A stretch of 55,210 nucleotides of DNA from Thermobifida cellulosilytica TB100. Lineage in GTDB: Bacteria > Actinomycetota > Actinomycetes > Streptosporangiales > Streptosporangiaceae. The translations under genes were made by a program, and so were the position numbers. The stretch covers positions 512,073-567,282 of the forward strand of contig NZ_KQ950182.1 of the NCBI RefSeq assembly GCF_001517975.1, given 5' to 3'. Below, piece by piece: positions 18,438-27,593 of this stretch. The notes beneath the pieces are model-generated. The model did not search any database, was not told the origin of the DNA, and worked only from the letters and a program-made list of their open reading frames with translations. How positions within the stretch are numbered: position 1 is the stretch's first letter; every line of letters begins with the position of its first letter.

Positions 18438-18462
18438 CATCCCCGGGTGCGCGGGGAGCATC
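18438..18462 (-). CRISPR. Degenerate single CRISPR-like repeat, reverse orientation
   Basis: Read on the reverse strand it contains CTCCCCGCGCACCCGGGGATG, close to the relic repeat at 14349-14377 with one stem mismatch. It abuts the right copy of the hairpin inverted repeat. It is too short and isolated to be an active array. Confidence 0.45.
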
Positions 18463-18577
18463 CTTGACGATCATGGCCCCAGGGACAGAACCGACGCTTG
18501 TTCTGCCCCTGGGGCCATGACGGTGACGCGGTGCCGCAGCCCTGTGACCCGGTCGGGCTGGCGGAGGCAGTTCACTG
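18462..18577. repeat. Hairpin-bearing inverted repeat, right copy
   Basis: Matches 14041-14161 in inverted orientation. Its stem-loop is nearly perfect: CATGGCCCCAGGGACAGAAC (18472-18491) pairs with 18500-18519 at 19 of 20 positions around an eight-base loop. Together the copies enclose about 4.3 kb holding the GntR/HAD and HATPase genes. Confidence 0.75.
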
Positions 18578-18950
18578 CCGGCCCCGGCCGAAGGAGACAG
18601 AAACCGTCACCGCCGCGCGAAGGCGTCCGCAGCCTGGAAAGCGTCTGTGGGGAGTACGCGGACGGGAGGGCCGGGGCGAGGGAGAGCCAGGACTGTCCCT
18701 GAACACGTGGGAAACCCTGGCGCGGGTGGTCCGACGGCCCGGCCGTGGTGGGCGCTGGACCGTCCGGTCTGCCTGCGCCTGCCGACGGAACTGGTCCTAC
18801 CAGCGGCCTCAGCCGGGCCGGAGCCGCGGCGCCCGCAAGGCGGGCATTCCCGTGTTTTCCGGTGAAGTGGTGTTCTCGGATGTCTTGAAAAAGTGTTGAT
18901 TCGTCGCGATAACGTAAGCACTTCGCCGGATCGCTCCGGCGTGACGTGTT
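18578..18950. other. Intergenic stretch before the PrsW-like gene
   Basis: I see no supported gene. CGGCCCCGGCCGAAGGAGACAG near 18580 (written in part) weakly recalls the right end of the 158-bp element. TTGAAA at 18885-18890 and TAACGT at 18910-18915 are 19 bases apart and could be the promoter of the next gene. Confidence 0.4.
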
Positions 18951-18983
18951 GTGTCGGCACACCGGACACGGGAAAACGAGGCC

Positions 18984-21164
18984 ATGGACCAGCAGGCCAT
19001 GCTCACGCGCGATCTGGTACTGCGGATCTGCGCCACCGCCACCGAGTTCGACCCGGAGTGGATCCGGCTCGACCGCAAGGTCGTGGCGCCGTTCACCGCA
19101 CCGCGTGACACCTCCCTGATCGAGCGGGTCACCGCCGCGGCCGCCGCGGTGGGCGTGGAGCACGTGCTGATCTGCCGCACCCGGCCCGAGTACGCCTACG
19201 AGCCGGTCACCCAGGTGCGGGCGGCCACCGCCTCCCTGATCGGGGTCATCCGCAGTTGGGGTGACGAGCCCACCGACTTCCTGGTGTGCCTGGAGGACTT
19301 CTCCGCCGCGGTCCTGATCACCGCCGAGGAGCTCACCGTGGCCGCCGGACCCGCCGACTACGTGGCCGCCCTCGTCGGCCCCGACATCGGCCGGGCCCGC
19401 GCCGACTTCGCCGCCGCCGCGCACGACCGGCAGGACCCCGATCTGCTGGAGGCCGCCGACCTCTACGGCTGCCCGGTCCCCGACGACCCGGCCGCGCCGT
19501 CCCGCCGCAGCCTGGCCGACCGCATCACCGGCCGCAACCGCGCCGACCGCGACGGGCCGCCGCGTGCCGCCGCCGGGCCGCGCGCGCTGCGGGGCGCGTG
19601 GGGGTGGGCCATGGTGGTCGTGCTCGTGGTCGCGGCGCCGTTCGTCCCCGGCATCCCCGGGACCGTGGCCGTCGCGGTGCTCACGGTGTGGCTGCTCGCC
19701 CAGCTCGCCTGGCTGGCCCGGTCGCGAACGCTCAGCTTCGCCGCGCTGCTGCGCCTGGCCCTGCTCGGCGCGCTCACCACCTGGCCGGTCGCCCTGGTGG
19801 AGCTGGCCGTGGCGTCGGCGGTGCGGCTCGACCCGGGCGACCCGCTCGCCTACGTCTACCTCGCGGTGCCCGTCGAGGAGGCCGCCAAGTTCACCCCGCT
19901 CCTGCTGTTCTGGCTGGTGGCCCGGCGGCGGATGCGGCGCTTCGCGGCCGTGGACTACCTGCTGGCCGCGGCGGCCTGCGGGGCGGGCTTCCAGCTCGTG
20001 GAGTCGGCCGCCTCGCTGCTGGTGTTCAGCGACGCGGTCGCCTACCCGCTGCCGCAGGGCGGGCTGTTCACCCTGCTGCCGGGCTGGCTGGAGCACCCCG
20101 TGGCCGGTATCCGCTTCTCCGGCCACGCCGTCACCACCGGGCTGGTCGGCGCCGCGGTCGGCCTGGCCGTGGTGGGGCGGGGCCTGTACGGGGCCAAGCT
20201 GTGGCTGCTGCCGCCGCTCGCGCTGGGCGCCACCGCGCTGGAGCACCTCAACCACAACGCGGCGCTGGCGGAGCTGACTCCCACCGCGCTCACCACCGTG
20301 GTCTTCGCCCTGTACGGCAACGGCGCGGCGACCCGCTGGCTGCTGCTGCTCCTGCTGGTCTGCGCGGTGCTGCTGGACCACCGGATGCTCCGGTTCGCCG
20401 CGCAGAGCACGCCGCCCCTGCCGGGGGAGGCCCCGCTGCGCGGGCTCACCGCCCGGGCCCACGGCCGCGCCGTGTGGCGCCGCTCCCACCTGCCCGGGGA
20501 CATCGCCCCGCTGTTCCGCGGCATCGCCCTGGCCTGGGCGCGGTTCCCGGTGACCCTCACCCAGGCGGCGTCGGCGGTCCTGCACGAGTTCGCGGTGCAG
20601 CTCGCGGCGGCGAGACGGGGACCGGCGACGCTCTACTCGACCTGGCGGCTCCTGCGCCGCCGCCGGGAGCACGCCATGGGCGTGGCCCGCGCCGCGGGGC
20701 GGACCCGGCGGCAGGACCCCGACCGCGGGGAGCTCGCCGCGGAGGTGGACGGCCTGGCCGAACGGCTCGGCCTGGCCGCTCCCGCTCTGGCGGCCTCCGC
20801 GGTCCTGGCGGTCGCCGGGGCGGTGGCCGCGGCGACCGTCCCGCTTCCCGCGGCGGTCGGCGAGCCCGGAGCGGCCTACGCGTTCGTCACCGTCACCTTC
20901 CTGACCGACTGGTTCACCGCGCTGCCCACCGTCCAGGCCGCCTGGGCGGCGGCCGGGACGCTGGCCCTGGCGTCGCTGCTGGCGAGCGGGTGGAGCGTGC
21001 CGCGCGACCTGCCCAGTCTGCGCCGCTTCCTGCGCACTCCCAGCGCCGCCGTCGGCACGGTCCTGGGGGCGGGCGCGCCCGGCCAGCTCCCCTACGCGGT
21101 GGTGGGCCTGCTCGGCCTGCTGCTGCCGAAGAGCACGGACCGGCTTCTTGCCCGCTCCCGGTGA
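18984..21164 (+). CDS. PrsW-family (CPBP-superfamily) membrane protein, putative intramembrane protease
   Basis: The 726-residue protein has an N-terminal soluble part (about residues 1-200), then many membrane helices. The middle contains PVEEAAKFTPLLLFW, followed by CGAGFQLVESAAS and RFSGHAVTTGLVGAAVGLA, which matches the EE-x-x-K, E and H positions of PrsW-type glutamic intramembrane proteases. ALEHLNHNAAL may supply another polar patch. PrsW in Bacillus cleaves an anti-sigma factor; the substrate here is unknown. The ATG at 18984 has ACGAGG two bases upstream; a GTG at 18951 would add 11 residues. Confidence 0.7.
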   Translation: MDQQAMLTRDLVLRICATATEFDPEWIRLDRKVVAPFTAPRDTSLIERVTAAAAAVGVEHVLICRTRPEYAYEPVTQVRAATASLIGVIRSWGDEPTDFLVCLEDFSAAVLITAEELTVAAGPADYVAALVGPDIGRARADFAAAAHDRQDPDLLEAADLYGCPVPDDPAAPSRRSLADRITGRNRADRDGPPRAAAGPRALRGAWGWAMVVVLVVAAPFVPGIPGTVAVAVLTVWLLAQLAWLARSRTLSFAALLRLALLGALTTWPVALVELAVASAVRLDPGDPLAYVYLAVPVEEAAKFTPLLLFWLVARRRMRRFAAVDYLLAAAACGAGFQLVESAASLLVFSDAVAYPLPQGGLFTLLPGWLEHPVAGIRFSGHAVTTGLVGAAVGLAVVGRGLYGAKLWLLPPLALGATALEHLNHNAALAELTPTALTTVVFALYGNGAATRWLLLLLLVCAVLLDHRMLRFAAQSTPPLPGEAPLRGLTARAHGRAVWRRSHLPGDIAPLFRGIALAWARFPVTLTQAASAVLHEFAVQLAAARRGPATLYSTWRLLRRRREHAMGVARAAGRTRRQDPDRGELAAEVDGLAERLGLAAPALAASAVLAVAGAVAAATVPLPAAVGEPGAAYAFVTVTFLTDWFTALPTVQAAWAAAGTLALASLLASGWSVPRDLPSLRRFLRTPSAAVGTVLGAGAPGQLPYAVVGLLGLLLPKSTDRLLARSR

Positions 21165-21258
21165 CCGCTCTCTCCCCGACCGCGACGGCCTCTCGGGCCG
21201 CGCGCCAGGGCCGCAGGTCACGAGCGTGAACGCCCCTTTTCGTGACAGACTTGCAGAC

Positions 21259-22383
21259 ATGCCTTCTTTTGCCGAAGCCAGGGTCGATCTGGACGCCATC
21301 AGCGGCAACGTCTCCCTGCTCGCCGAGCGGGCGGCGGGGGCGCTGGTCATGGGCGTGGTCAAAGCGGACGGCTACGGACACGGCATGCTCCCCGCCGCGC
21401 GGGCCGCGCTCGCCGGGGGCGCGACCTGGCTGGGCACCGCCTTCATCTCCGAGGCGCTGCACCTGCGCGCCGCCGGGATCGACGCCCCCGTGCTGGCCTG
21501 GCTGGTGCCTCCCGGCGAACCCCTCACCGAGGCGATCGACGCCGGTATCGACATCGGCGTGGGCTCGGTGTGGCTCGTCGACGAGGTCCTCGACGCGGCC
21601 CGCCAGGCCCGCCGTCCCGCCCGCGTGCAGCTCAAGGCCGACACCGGGCTCAACCGCGGCGGCATCGGCCCCGTCGAGTGGCCGGACGCGGTCGCCGCCC
21701 TGGCCCGCGCCGAGGCCGAGGGGCTGGTCACGGTCACCGGTGTGTTCTCGCACTTCGCCTGCGCCGACGACCCCGGACACCCCGCCACCAGCGCGCAGTT
21801 GGAGGCGTTCCACCGGGCGCTGGACGTCGTCGACAAGGCCGGGCTGCGCCCGGAGGTCCGGCACATCGCCAACTCCGCGGCCGTGCTCACCCGCCCCGAC
21901 GCCCGGTTCGACCTGGTGCGGCCGGGCATCGCCGCCTACGGGCTCTCCCCCATCCCCGGGCTGGCCGTGCCGGGGCTGCGCCCGGCCATGACGCTCAGCG
22001 CCATCCTGGTCGGCTGCAAGCGCGCCCTCGCCGGAAGCGGCGTCTCCTACGGCTACCGCTACGTCACCGAACGCGCGACCAACCTGGCGCTGGTGCCCCT
22101 CGGCTACGGCGACGGCGTGCCGCGCGCCGCCACCAACCGCGGTCCCGTGTTCGTGGCGGGCCGCCGCCGCACCATCGCGGGCACCGTGTGCATGGACCAG
22201 TTCGTCGTGGACATCGGCGAGGACACGGTCTCCCCCGGCGACCGCGCCATCCTGTTCGGCCCCGGCGACCACGGCGAGCCCACCGCCCAGGACTGGGCCG
22301 ACGCCCTGGACACCATCTCCTACGAGATCGTCACCCGCATCGGGCAGCGCGTGCCGCGCACCTACACCGGCGCCGTGCGCTGA
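21259..22383 (+). CDS. alr: Alanine racemase
   Basis: PLP enzyme that makes D-alanine for peptidoglycan. The 374-residue product has the PLP lysine motif VVKADGYGHG (Lys35), the barrel (VQLKADTGLNRGG, VTGVFSHFACAD, RPGIAAYGLSP) and the C-terminal domain with the second catalytic Tyr in GVSYGYRYVTE and CMDQFVVDIG. I chose the ATG at 21259 because homologues begin close to AEARVDLDAI; a longer frame reaches back into the upstream gene. It heads the run into tsaE, tsaB, rimI and tsaD. Confidence 0.97.
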   Translation: MPSFAEARVDLDAISGNVSLLAERAAGALVMGVVKADGYGHGMLPAARAALAGGATWLGTAFISEALHLRAAGIDAPVLAWLVPPGEPLTEAIDAGIDIGVGSVWLVDEVLDAARQARRPARVQLKADTGLNRGGIGPVEWPDAVAALARAEAEGLVTVTGVFSHFACADDPGHPATSAQLEAFHRALDVVDKAGLRPEVRHIANSAAVLTRPDARFDLVRPGIAAYGLSPIPGLAVPGLRPAMTLSAILVGCKRALAGSGVSYGYRYVTERATNLALVPLGYGDGVPRAATNRGPVFVAGRRRTIAGTVCMDQFVVDIGEDTVSPGDRAILFGPGDHGEPTAQDWADALDTISYEIVTRIGQRVPRTYTGAVR

Positions 22384-22477
22384 ACGCGGACCGTCCGGCC
22401 CACTCCCCGCAGTGCCTACCCTGGTGCTGTAGGGCGAGTACCCGACGCCTCCCTCCGACGCCGCGAGCCGAACGCAC

Positions 22478-22975
22478 ATGACCGACACCGCATTGACCGA
22501 CACGACCACCGTCACCGTCGCCACCGACACCGCGATGCGCGCGCTGGGCAGCGCGATCGCCGCCGAGGTGCGCGCCGGTGACCTCATCCTGCTGTCCGGG
22601 CCGCTCGGCGCGGGCAAGACCACCTTCACCCAGGGGCTCGCCCAGGGGATGGGCGTGCGCGGCCCCGTCACCTCGCCCACCTTCGCCATCGCCCGCACCC
22701 ACCCCAGCCTCGTCGGCGGACCCGACCTGGTCCACGTCGACGCCTACCGGCTCGGCGGCCCCGAGGAGCTCGACGACCTCGACCTGGAGGCGGGCCTGGC
22801 GGAGTCGGTCACCGTCGTCGAGTGGGGCACCGGCATGGCGGAGTGGCTCAACGACGACCGCCTGGAGATCAGCATCGACCGGCACGCCGACGACGTGCGG
22901 ACGGTGCGGGTCCGCCGGGTGGGGGAGCGCTGGCGCGGCACGCTGGCCGCACTCGCCGCGGACGAACTCGAATAG
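22478..22975 (+). CDS. tsaE: tRNA threonylcarbamoyladenosine biosynthesis ATPase TsaE
   Basis: ATPase partner of TsaB and TsaD in forming t6A at position 37 of ANN-decoding tRNAs. The 165-residue protein carries Walker A GPLGAGKTTFTQGLA near residue 43, SPTFAIARTH, the HVDAYRL motif and VVEWGTGMAEWL. The N-terminal 12 residues (Thr-rich) are not conserved, so a slightly later start is possible. A TACCCT hexamer about 50 bases upstream may provide a promoter. Confidence 0.94.
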   Translation: MTDTALTDTTTVTVATDTAMRALGSAIAAEVRAGDLILLSGPLGAGKTTFTQGLAQGMGVRGPVTSPTFAIARTHPSLVGGPDLVHVDAYRLGGPEELDDLDLEAGLAESVTVVEWGTGMAEWLNDDRLEISIDRHADDVRTVRVRRVGERWRGTLAALAADELE

Positions 22976-22986
22976 GCTGGTCGACC

Positions 22987-23682
22987 GTGCTGCTTCTGGC
23001 TTTTGACACCGCCACCCCCGCCGTCACCACGGCCCTGTGCGAGCCCGACCCCGACGGTGTGCGGGTGCGCGCCGCCCGGTCCTCCGTGGACGCCCGGCGC
23101 CACGGCGAACTGCTCGCCCCCCAGATCCGCTCCGTCGTGGCCGACGCCGACGCCGTGCTCGGCGACGTCACCCACATCGCCGTGGGCATCGGCCCCGGCC
23201 CCTACACGGGGCTGCGCGTGGGACTGGCCACCGCGCACGCCCTGGCCGAGGCGCTGGGCGTGCCGTGCGTGGGCGTGGCCACCCTGGACGCCCTGGCGTG
23301 GGCGTCGGGCCGCACCACCCCGTTCGTCGCCGCCACCGACGCCCGCCGCCGGGAGGTGTTCTGGGCGCGTTACGCCGACTCCGCCACCCGGATCGGCGAC
23401 ATCCGCGTGGACCGGCCCGCCGACGTCGACACCGGGGGAGCGCCGGTGATCGGCCACGGCGCGCTGCTGTACGCCGACGTCTTCGGACAGGACCCCGATG
23501 CGGCCGCCCCGGTGTACCCGTCGGCCGCCGCGCTGGGGGAGCTGGCCGTGCGCGCGCTGCTCGACGGGACCGAGCTGCCCGAGCCGCGCCCGCTGTACCT
23601 GCGCCGCCCCGACGCCCAGGTGCCCGGGGCACCCAAGAAGGTGCGCCAGCCCACCGCGGCCGAGCTGGGGCAGGCCCGATGA
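22987..23682 (+). CDS. tsaB: tRNA threonylcarbamoyladenosine biosynthesis protein TsaB
   Basis: ASKHA-fold scaffold that dimerises with TsaD in t6A synthesis. The 231-residue product begins VLLLAFDTATPAVTTALCE and has HGELLAPQI, GIGPGPYTGLRVGLATAHALAEAL and PLYLRRPDAQVP. The GTG at 22987 has no clear Shine-Dalgarno; TAGGCT, which contains the stop codon of tsaE, lies eight bases before it. Its stop overlaps the rimI start (ATGA). Confidence 0.94.
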   Translation: MLLLAFDTATPAVTTALCEPDPDGVRVRAARSSVDARRHGELLAPQIRSVVADADAVLGDVTHIAVGIGPGPYTGLRVGLATAHALAEALGVPCVGVATLDALAWASGRTTPFVAATDARRREVFWARYADSATRIGDIRVDRPADVDTGGAPVIGHGALLYADVFGQDPDAAAPVYPSAAALGELAVRALLDGTELPEPRPLYLRRPDAQVPGAPKKVRQPTAAELGQAR

Positions 23683-24137
23683 CCCCGGTGCTGCGTCCGA
23701 TGACTGTCGACGACGTCGACGAGGTCATGAAGCTGGAGCGGGAGCTGTTCCCCACCGACGCCTGGACCGAGGGGATGCTGCGCGACGAGCTCGCCCAGCC
23801 CGACCGCTACTACCTGGTCGCCCAGGACCCCGACGGCCCGATCGTCGGCTATGCGGGGCTGCGCGCGGTGCCGCCCGAGGGCGACGTGCAGACCATGGCC
23901 GTGGCCCCCGACCGGTGGGGGCGCGGCATCGGCGGCACGCTGCTGGCCGCGCTGCTGGACGAGGCGCGCCGCCGCGGCGTCGGCGCCGTGTTCCTGGAGG
24001 TGCGGTCGGACAACCCGCGCGCCCAGGAGCTGTACCGGAGGTTCGGTTTCGTGGAGATCGGGATGCGCCCCGGCTACTACGTCGGCGCCGACGCCGTCGT
24101 TATGCGCCGCCTGGAGCCCTTTGAGGAGGAGCGATGA
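23679..24137 (+). CDS. rimI: Ribosomal-protein-alanine N-acetyltransferase, GNAT family
   Basis: The 152-residue GNAT protein begins [20 protein letters not shown] and has the acetyl-CoA-binding stretch [24 protein letters not shown] and the C-terminal [18 protein letters not shown]. RimI acetylates the N-terminus of S18 in Escherichia coli; in actinobacteria it is regularly found between tsaB and tsaD. It overlaps both neighbours by four bases. Confidence 0.93.
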   Translation: MTPVLRPMTVDDVDEVMKLERELFPTDAWTEGMLRDELAQPDRYYLVAQDPDGPIVGYAGLRAVPPEGDVQTMAVAPDRWGRGIGGTLLAALLDEARRRGVGAVFLEVRSDNPRAQELYRRFGFVEIGMRPGYYVGADAVVMRRLEPFEEER

Positions 24138-25177
24138 GCACTGCCGGGCAGCCGCCCCTGGTCATGGGGATCGAGAGTTCCTGCGACGAGACCGGGGTCG
24201 CCTTCGTGCGCGGCTGCGAACTGCTCGCCGACGAGGTCGCCTCCAGCGTCGACCAGCACGCCCGCTTCGGCGGGGTGGTGCCCGAGGTCGCCAGCCGCGC
24301 GCACCTGGAGGCGATGACGCCCACCGTGCGCCGGGCCGCCGAACGGGCGGGCGTGCGGCTGTCCGACGTGGACGCGATCGCGGTCACCGCCGGCCCCGGG
24401 CTGGCGGGGGCGCTGCTGGTGGGCCTGTCCGCGGCCAAGGCGTACGCGCTGGCCCTGGACAAGCCGCTGTACGGGGTGAACCACCTGGTCGGCCACGTCG
24501 CCGTGGACCAGTTGGAGCACGGCCCGCTGCCCAAGCCGGTGGTGGCGCTGCTGGTGTCCGGCGGGCACACGTCGCTGCTGCTGGTCCGCGACCTGGCCAC
24601 CGACGTGCGCCTGCTCGGCGAGACCGTGGACGACGCCGCGGGCGAGGCGTACGACAAGGTGGCCCGCCTGCTCGACCTGCCCTACCCGGGCGGCCCGCAG
24701 ATCGACCGGGCGGCCCGCGGCGGCGACGGCCGGTCGATCCGCTTCCCGCGCGGCAAGTGGGGCGACGGCACCTACGACTTCTCCTTCTCCGGGCTGAAGA
24801 CGGCGGTGGCCCGCTGGGTGGAGGACGCCGAGCGGGCGGGCCGCACGGTCAGCGTGCCGGACGTGGCCGCGGCCTTCCAGGAGGCGGTGGCCGACGTGCT
24901 GACCCGCAAGGCCGTGGACGCCTGCCGGGAGTACGGCGTGCGGCACCTGGTGATCAGCGGCGGGGTGGCCGCCAACTCGCGGCTGCGCGCGCTGGCCGAG
25001 GAGCGCTGCGCGGCGGCGGGCATCGAGGTGCGGGTGCCCCGGCCCCGGCTGTGCACCGACAACGGCGCGATGATCGCGGCCCTGGGCGCGGAGGTCGTGG
25101 CGGCCGGGCTGCCGCCGTCCCCGCTGGACCTGGCCACCGACACCTCGCTGCCGGTGAGCAGCGTGCTGGCGGGCTGA
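24134..25177 (+). CDS. tsaD: tRNA N6-adenosine threonylcarbamoyltransferase TsaD
   Basis: Transfers the threonylcarbamoyl group to A37 of tRNA. The 347-residue protein shows the family features in order: [14 protein letters not shown], the metal-binding HLVGH near residue 117, [40 protein letters not shown], and [12 protein letters not shown] with CTDNGAMIA at the end. GAGGAGG precedes the ATG. Confidence 0.96.
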   Translation: MSTAGQPPLVMGIESSCDETGVAFVRGCELLADEVASSVDQHARFGGVVPEVASRAHLEAMTPTVRRAAERAGVRLSDVDAIAVTAGPGLAGALLVGLSAAKAYALALDKPLYGVNHLVGHVAVDQLEHGPLPKPVVALLVSGGHTSLLLVRDLATDVRLLGETVDDAAGEAYDKVARLLDLPYPGGPQIDRAARGGDGRSIRFPRGKWGDGTYDFSFSGLKTAVARWVEDAERAGRTVSVPDVAAAFQEAVADVLTRKAVDACREYGVRHLVISGGVAANSRLRALAEERCAAAGIEVRVPRPRLCTDNGAMIAALGAEVVAAGLPPSPLDLATDTSLPVSSVLAG

Positions 25178-25333
25178 GGGGAACGCCGGGGAAACCCCTC
25201 CGCTGCGGGCCCCCGGGCCGTGTGACGCGGTCCTCCTGCCGTGGCGCCCGCGGTCCTGTCGTTGCACCGCGCGGAGCGGCGGGCGGGGATGGGGGCCGCC
25301 GCTGCCGCGTCCGGGCGTCCGGGAAGACGGCGA

Positions 25334-25368
25334 GGGGCCGGTCCGTGCGGACCGGCCCCTCCGGTTTT
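25334..25368 (+). terminator. Terminator after tsaD
   Basis: GGGGCCGGTCCG (25334-25345) and its exact complement (25348-25359) form a 12-bp stem; TTTTT follows at 25364-25368. It lies just before the stop of the converging coiled-coil gene and may serve both strands. Confidence 0.85.
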
Positions 25369-25379
25369 TCCGTCCGGGA

Positions 25380-27317
25380 CTACTCGTCGTCCTCGTCGTC
25401 GTAGCCGCCGGAGCGCCGCTTCCGGCTGCCGTCGCGGCCGGGCCGCAGCAGGGCCTCGGCCAGGGCGAGCATGGTCTCCTCCAGGGCGGCCAGGCGCTTG
25501 GTGATGTCGTCGTGCGACGTCTCCACGGCCTCGCTGACGGTCTCCTCGAACTCGTGCCGGTCGGGCCGTGCGCGCAGCTCGTTCAGCAGCGGGTCGAGGC
25601 CCTCCTCCAGCTTGCGGTCGAGCGAGTCGAGGCGGTCGCCGTGGTCGATGACCGGGCGCTCCACCAGTTCGGCCAGGCGCCGGTGCACCTCGCTGACCTC
25701 CAGGACGGCGGGCAGTTGGGCCAGGCGCTGGTTGACCGCCTCCAGCCGGTCGTCGATCGCCTCCAGGCGGCCGTCGACCCCCTCGAAGTGGCCGTGGACG
25801 CCCTCGAACTTGCCCTCCACGCCGGTGACCCGGCCGTCCAGGCCGTCCAGTCGGCCGTTGATCCCGTCGATCTTGCCGTCGATGCCCTCGAAGCTGCCGT
25901 CGAAGCGGCCCTCGAAGGTGTCGAAACGGCTGCTCAGGTTGCCCAGTCCGAGCTCGAACTTGCTGGTCAGCGACTCGTGCTGGGTCTCCAGGCGGGTGTC
26001 GACGGCGGCCTGGTGGGCGTCGAGCCGCTCGGCCACCTCGCGCTCGTGCTGGTCGAGCTGTTCGGCGACGGCGGAGCGGTGTTCGGCGAACGCCTCGGCC
26101 AGGGCGGTGCCGCGCTCCTCCACGGTGGTGCCGAGCGTGCGGACGTCCTCGGCCACGGCCGCGCGCAGCTCCTCGACGAGCGCGGTGAGCCGCTCGGCCA
26201 GGGCGGCGGAGTCCGTCTTGGCCTCGGTGCGGGCCTCGGCGAGCGCGGAGGTCAGCTCGGCAGCGGCAGCGGCGGCCTCGGAACGGGCCTCGGCGAGCGC
26301 GGCGCGCAGGTTCTCGGCGGCCTCGGCGAGCCGGGCCAGCACCGCCTCGTGCAGCTCGTCGTCGCGCTCCCGCAGCTCCGCGTGCTGGGCGCTGAGCTGC
26401 TCGGACAGCTCGGCGCGGTTCTTGCGCAGTTGCTCGCGCATCTCGCCGAGCTGCTCGGCGCTGCTGCTGCCCAGCTTCACGACCGCGCTGTTGACGTCGG
26501 CGATCGCCGCGGTGGCCTCGGCGTGGTTCTCGTCGGCCTGCGTGGTCAGGAACTCCACGCTCTGCGAGAGGGCGCTGTTCAGGGCGTCGCGCTGTTCGGT
26601 GAGGGCGGTGGTGAGGCTGGTGTGGCGCTCGGAGGCCTCCTGGCTCAGGGAGGCAGCGGTGTCGGTGATGCGCTGTTCGAGCTGTGTGCGGGTCTCCTCC
26701 AGCGCCTCGCGCTGCGCCTCCGCGGCAGCGCCGAGCCGCTGCTCCAGCCGCTCGCCCACCGACTCCACCGCGTTCTCCAGGGTCGCGGCCCGGGTGCTCA
26801 GCGACTCGATGGCCTCGTCGATGCGGGACAGACGCAGGTCCAGGGCGCTGGCCAGGCTCTCCAGCCGCTCGGAGAGCGCGGCGGTCCGGTCCGCGGTGCG
26901 CGCGGCGGTGTCGGCCAGCTCCGCCAGGCGGTCCAGGGAGCTGTCCAGGCCGCTCACCAGTCCGGTGACGTCCGAACGCAGCGGGGCCATCTCCGCGAGC
27001 GGCCTGACCCGCACCCCCACCTGCTCGATGTGCTCGGCGAGCGTCTCGGCCCACTCCGGGGGGCGCGTGGACAGCTCGTCGACACGGGCCTGGACCGCGG
27101 CGACGGTCTCGGACAGCGCGGCCAGCTCCCGCTCCCGGAACTCGCGCAGCAGCCACTCCATGCCCTCCAGCCGCTGGCGCATCTCCTCGGTGATCGCGCC
27201 CTGCGATTTCTGCTCCGAGAGATGCTCCTGGGCAGCCCGGGAGAGCAGCTCCCGCATGCGATCAGAGATCCCGGCCTGACCTCCCCCGTTGAGGAAGTTG
27301 TGGTTGGTCTGTTCCAC
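25380..27317 (-). CDS. Large coiled-coil protein
   Basis: The 645-residue protein is almost entirely Glu/Ala/Leu/Arg-rich heptads from about residue 30 to 560, with no membrane helix. Around residues 470-545 a seven-residue repeat of the type F/I-x-G-x-D-G-R/K runs about ten times (FDTFEGRFDGSFEGIDGKID and onward), like trimeric or phage tail-fibre coiled coils. The tail is basic then acidic (RKRRSGGYDDEDDE). AAGGAG lies seven bases before the chosen GTG; longer starts lack a binding site. A cytoskeletal or scaffold role like the Scy/FilP proteins of Streptomyces is possible but not shown. Confidence 0.8.
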   Translation of the reverse strand: MEQTNHNFLNGGGQAGISDRMRELLSRAAQEHLSEQKSQGAITEEMRQRLEGMEWLLREFRERELAALSETVAAVQARVDELSTRPPEWAETLAEHIEQVGVRVRPLAEMAPLRSDVTGLVSGLDSSLDRLAELADTAARTADRTAALSERLESLASALDLRLSRIDEAIESLSTRAATLENAVESVGERLEQRLGAAAEAQREALEETRTQLEQRITDTAASLSQEASERHTSLTTALTEQRDALNSALSQSVEFLTTQADENHAEATAAIADVNSAVVKLGSSSAEQLGEMREQLRKNRAELSEQLSAQHAELRERDDELHEAVLARLAEAAENLRAALAEARSEAAAAAAELTSALAEARTEAKTDSAALAERLTALVEELRAAVAEDVRTLGTTVEERGTALAEAFAEHRSAVAEQLDQHEREVAERLDAHQAAVDTRLETQHESLTSKFELGLGNLSSRFDTFEGRFDGSFEGIDGKIDGINGRLDGLDGRVTGVEGKFEGVHGHFEGVDGRLEAIDDRLEAVNQRLAQLPAVLEVSEVHRRLAELVERPVIDHGDRLDSLDRKLEEGLDPLLNELRARPDRHEFEETVSEAVETSHDDITKRLAALEETMLALAEALLRPGRDGSRKRRSGGYDDEDDE

Positions 27318-27593
27318 CGAGGTGCTCCTTATGTATGGCACGTCCCCGTCCTTCGGTGCCCCGGGACGGGGGAGTTCCCGCGAGGTCCGGCGGTGACGCG
27401 GGACCACCACGGCACGCAGCGCAACCTCTTGTCCACGGTGGGTAGGCGACGTTGCCGTGGCGGAGAGGCCGTGTGGGTGGTCCGGAACCGACCGCCGTAC
27501 CAGAGCGGGTTGAAGGGGGAAACATTCAGCGCGGCCAGTCTAACGACACGGGGGCCGTTGTCCCATGAGACAGCCGAAGAACCGTACGTACCG

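Noticed and set aside
14041-18577. Insertion sequence or integrative element with its own recombinase
   Set aside because: No transposase, integrase or relaxase is encoded between the repeats.
18498-18899. 133-residue frame to the right of the island
   Set aside because: It runs through the hairpin inverted repeat, with Arg/Pro/Gly composition typical of non-coding high-GC DNA and no binding site.
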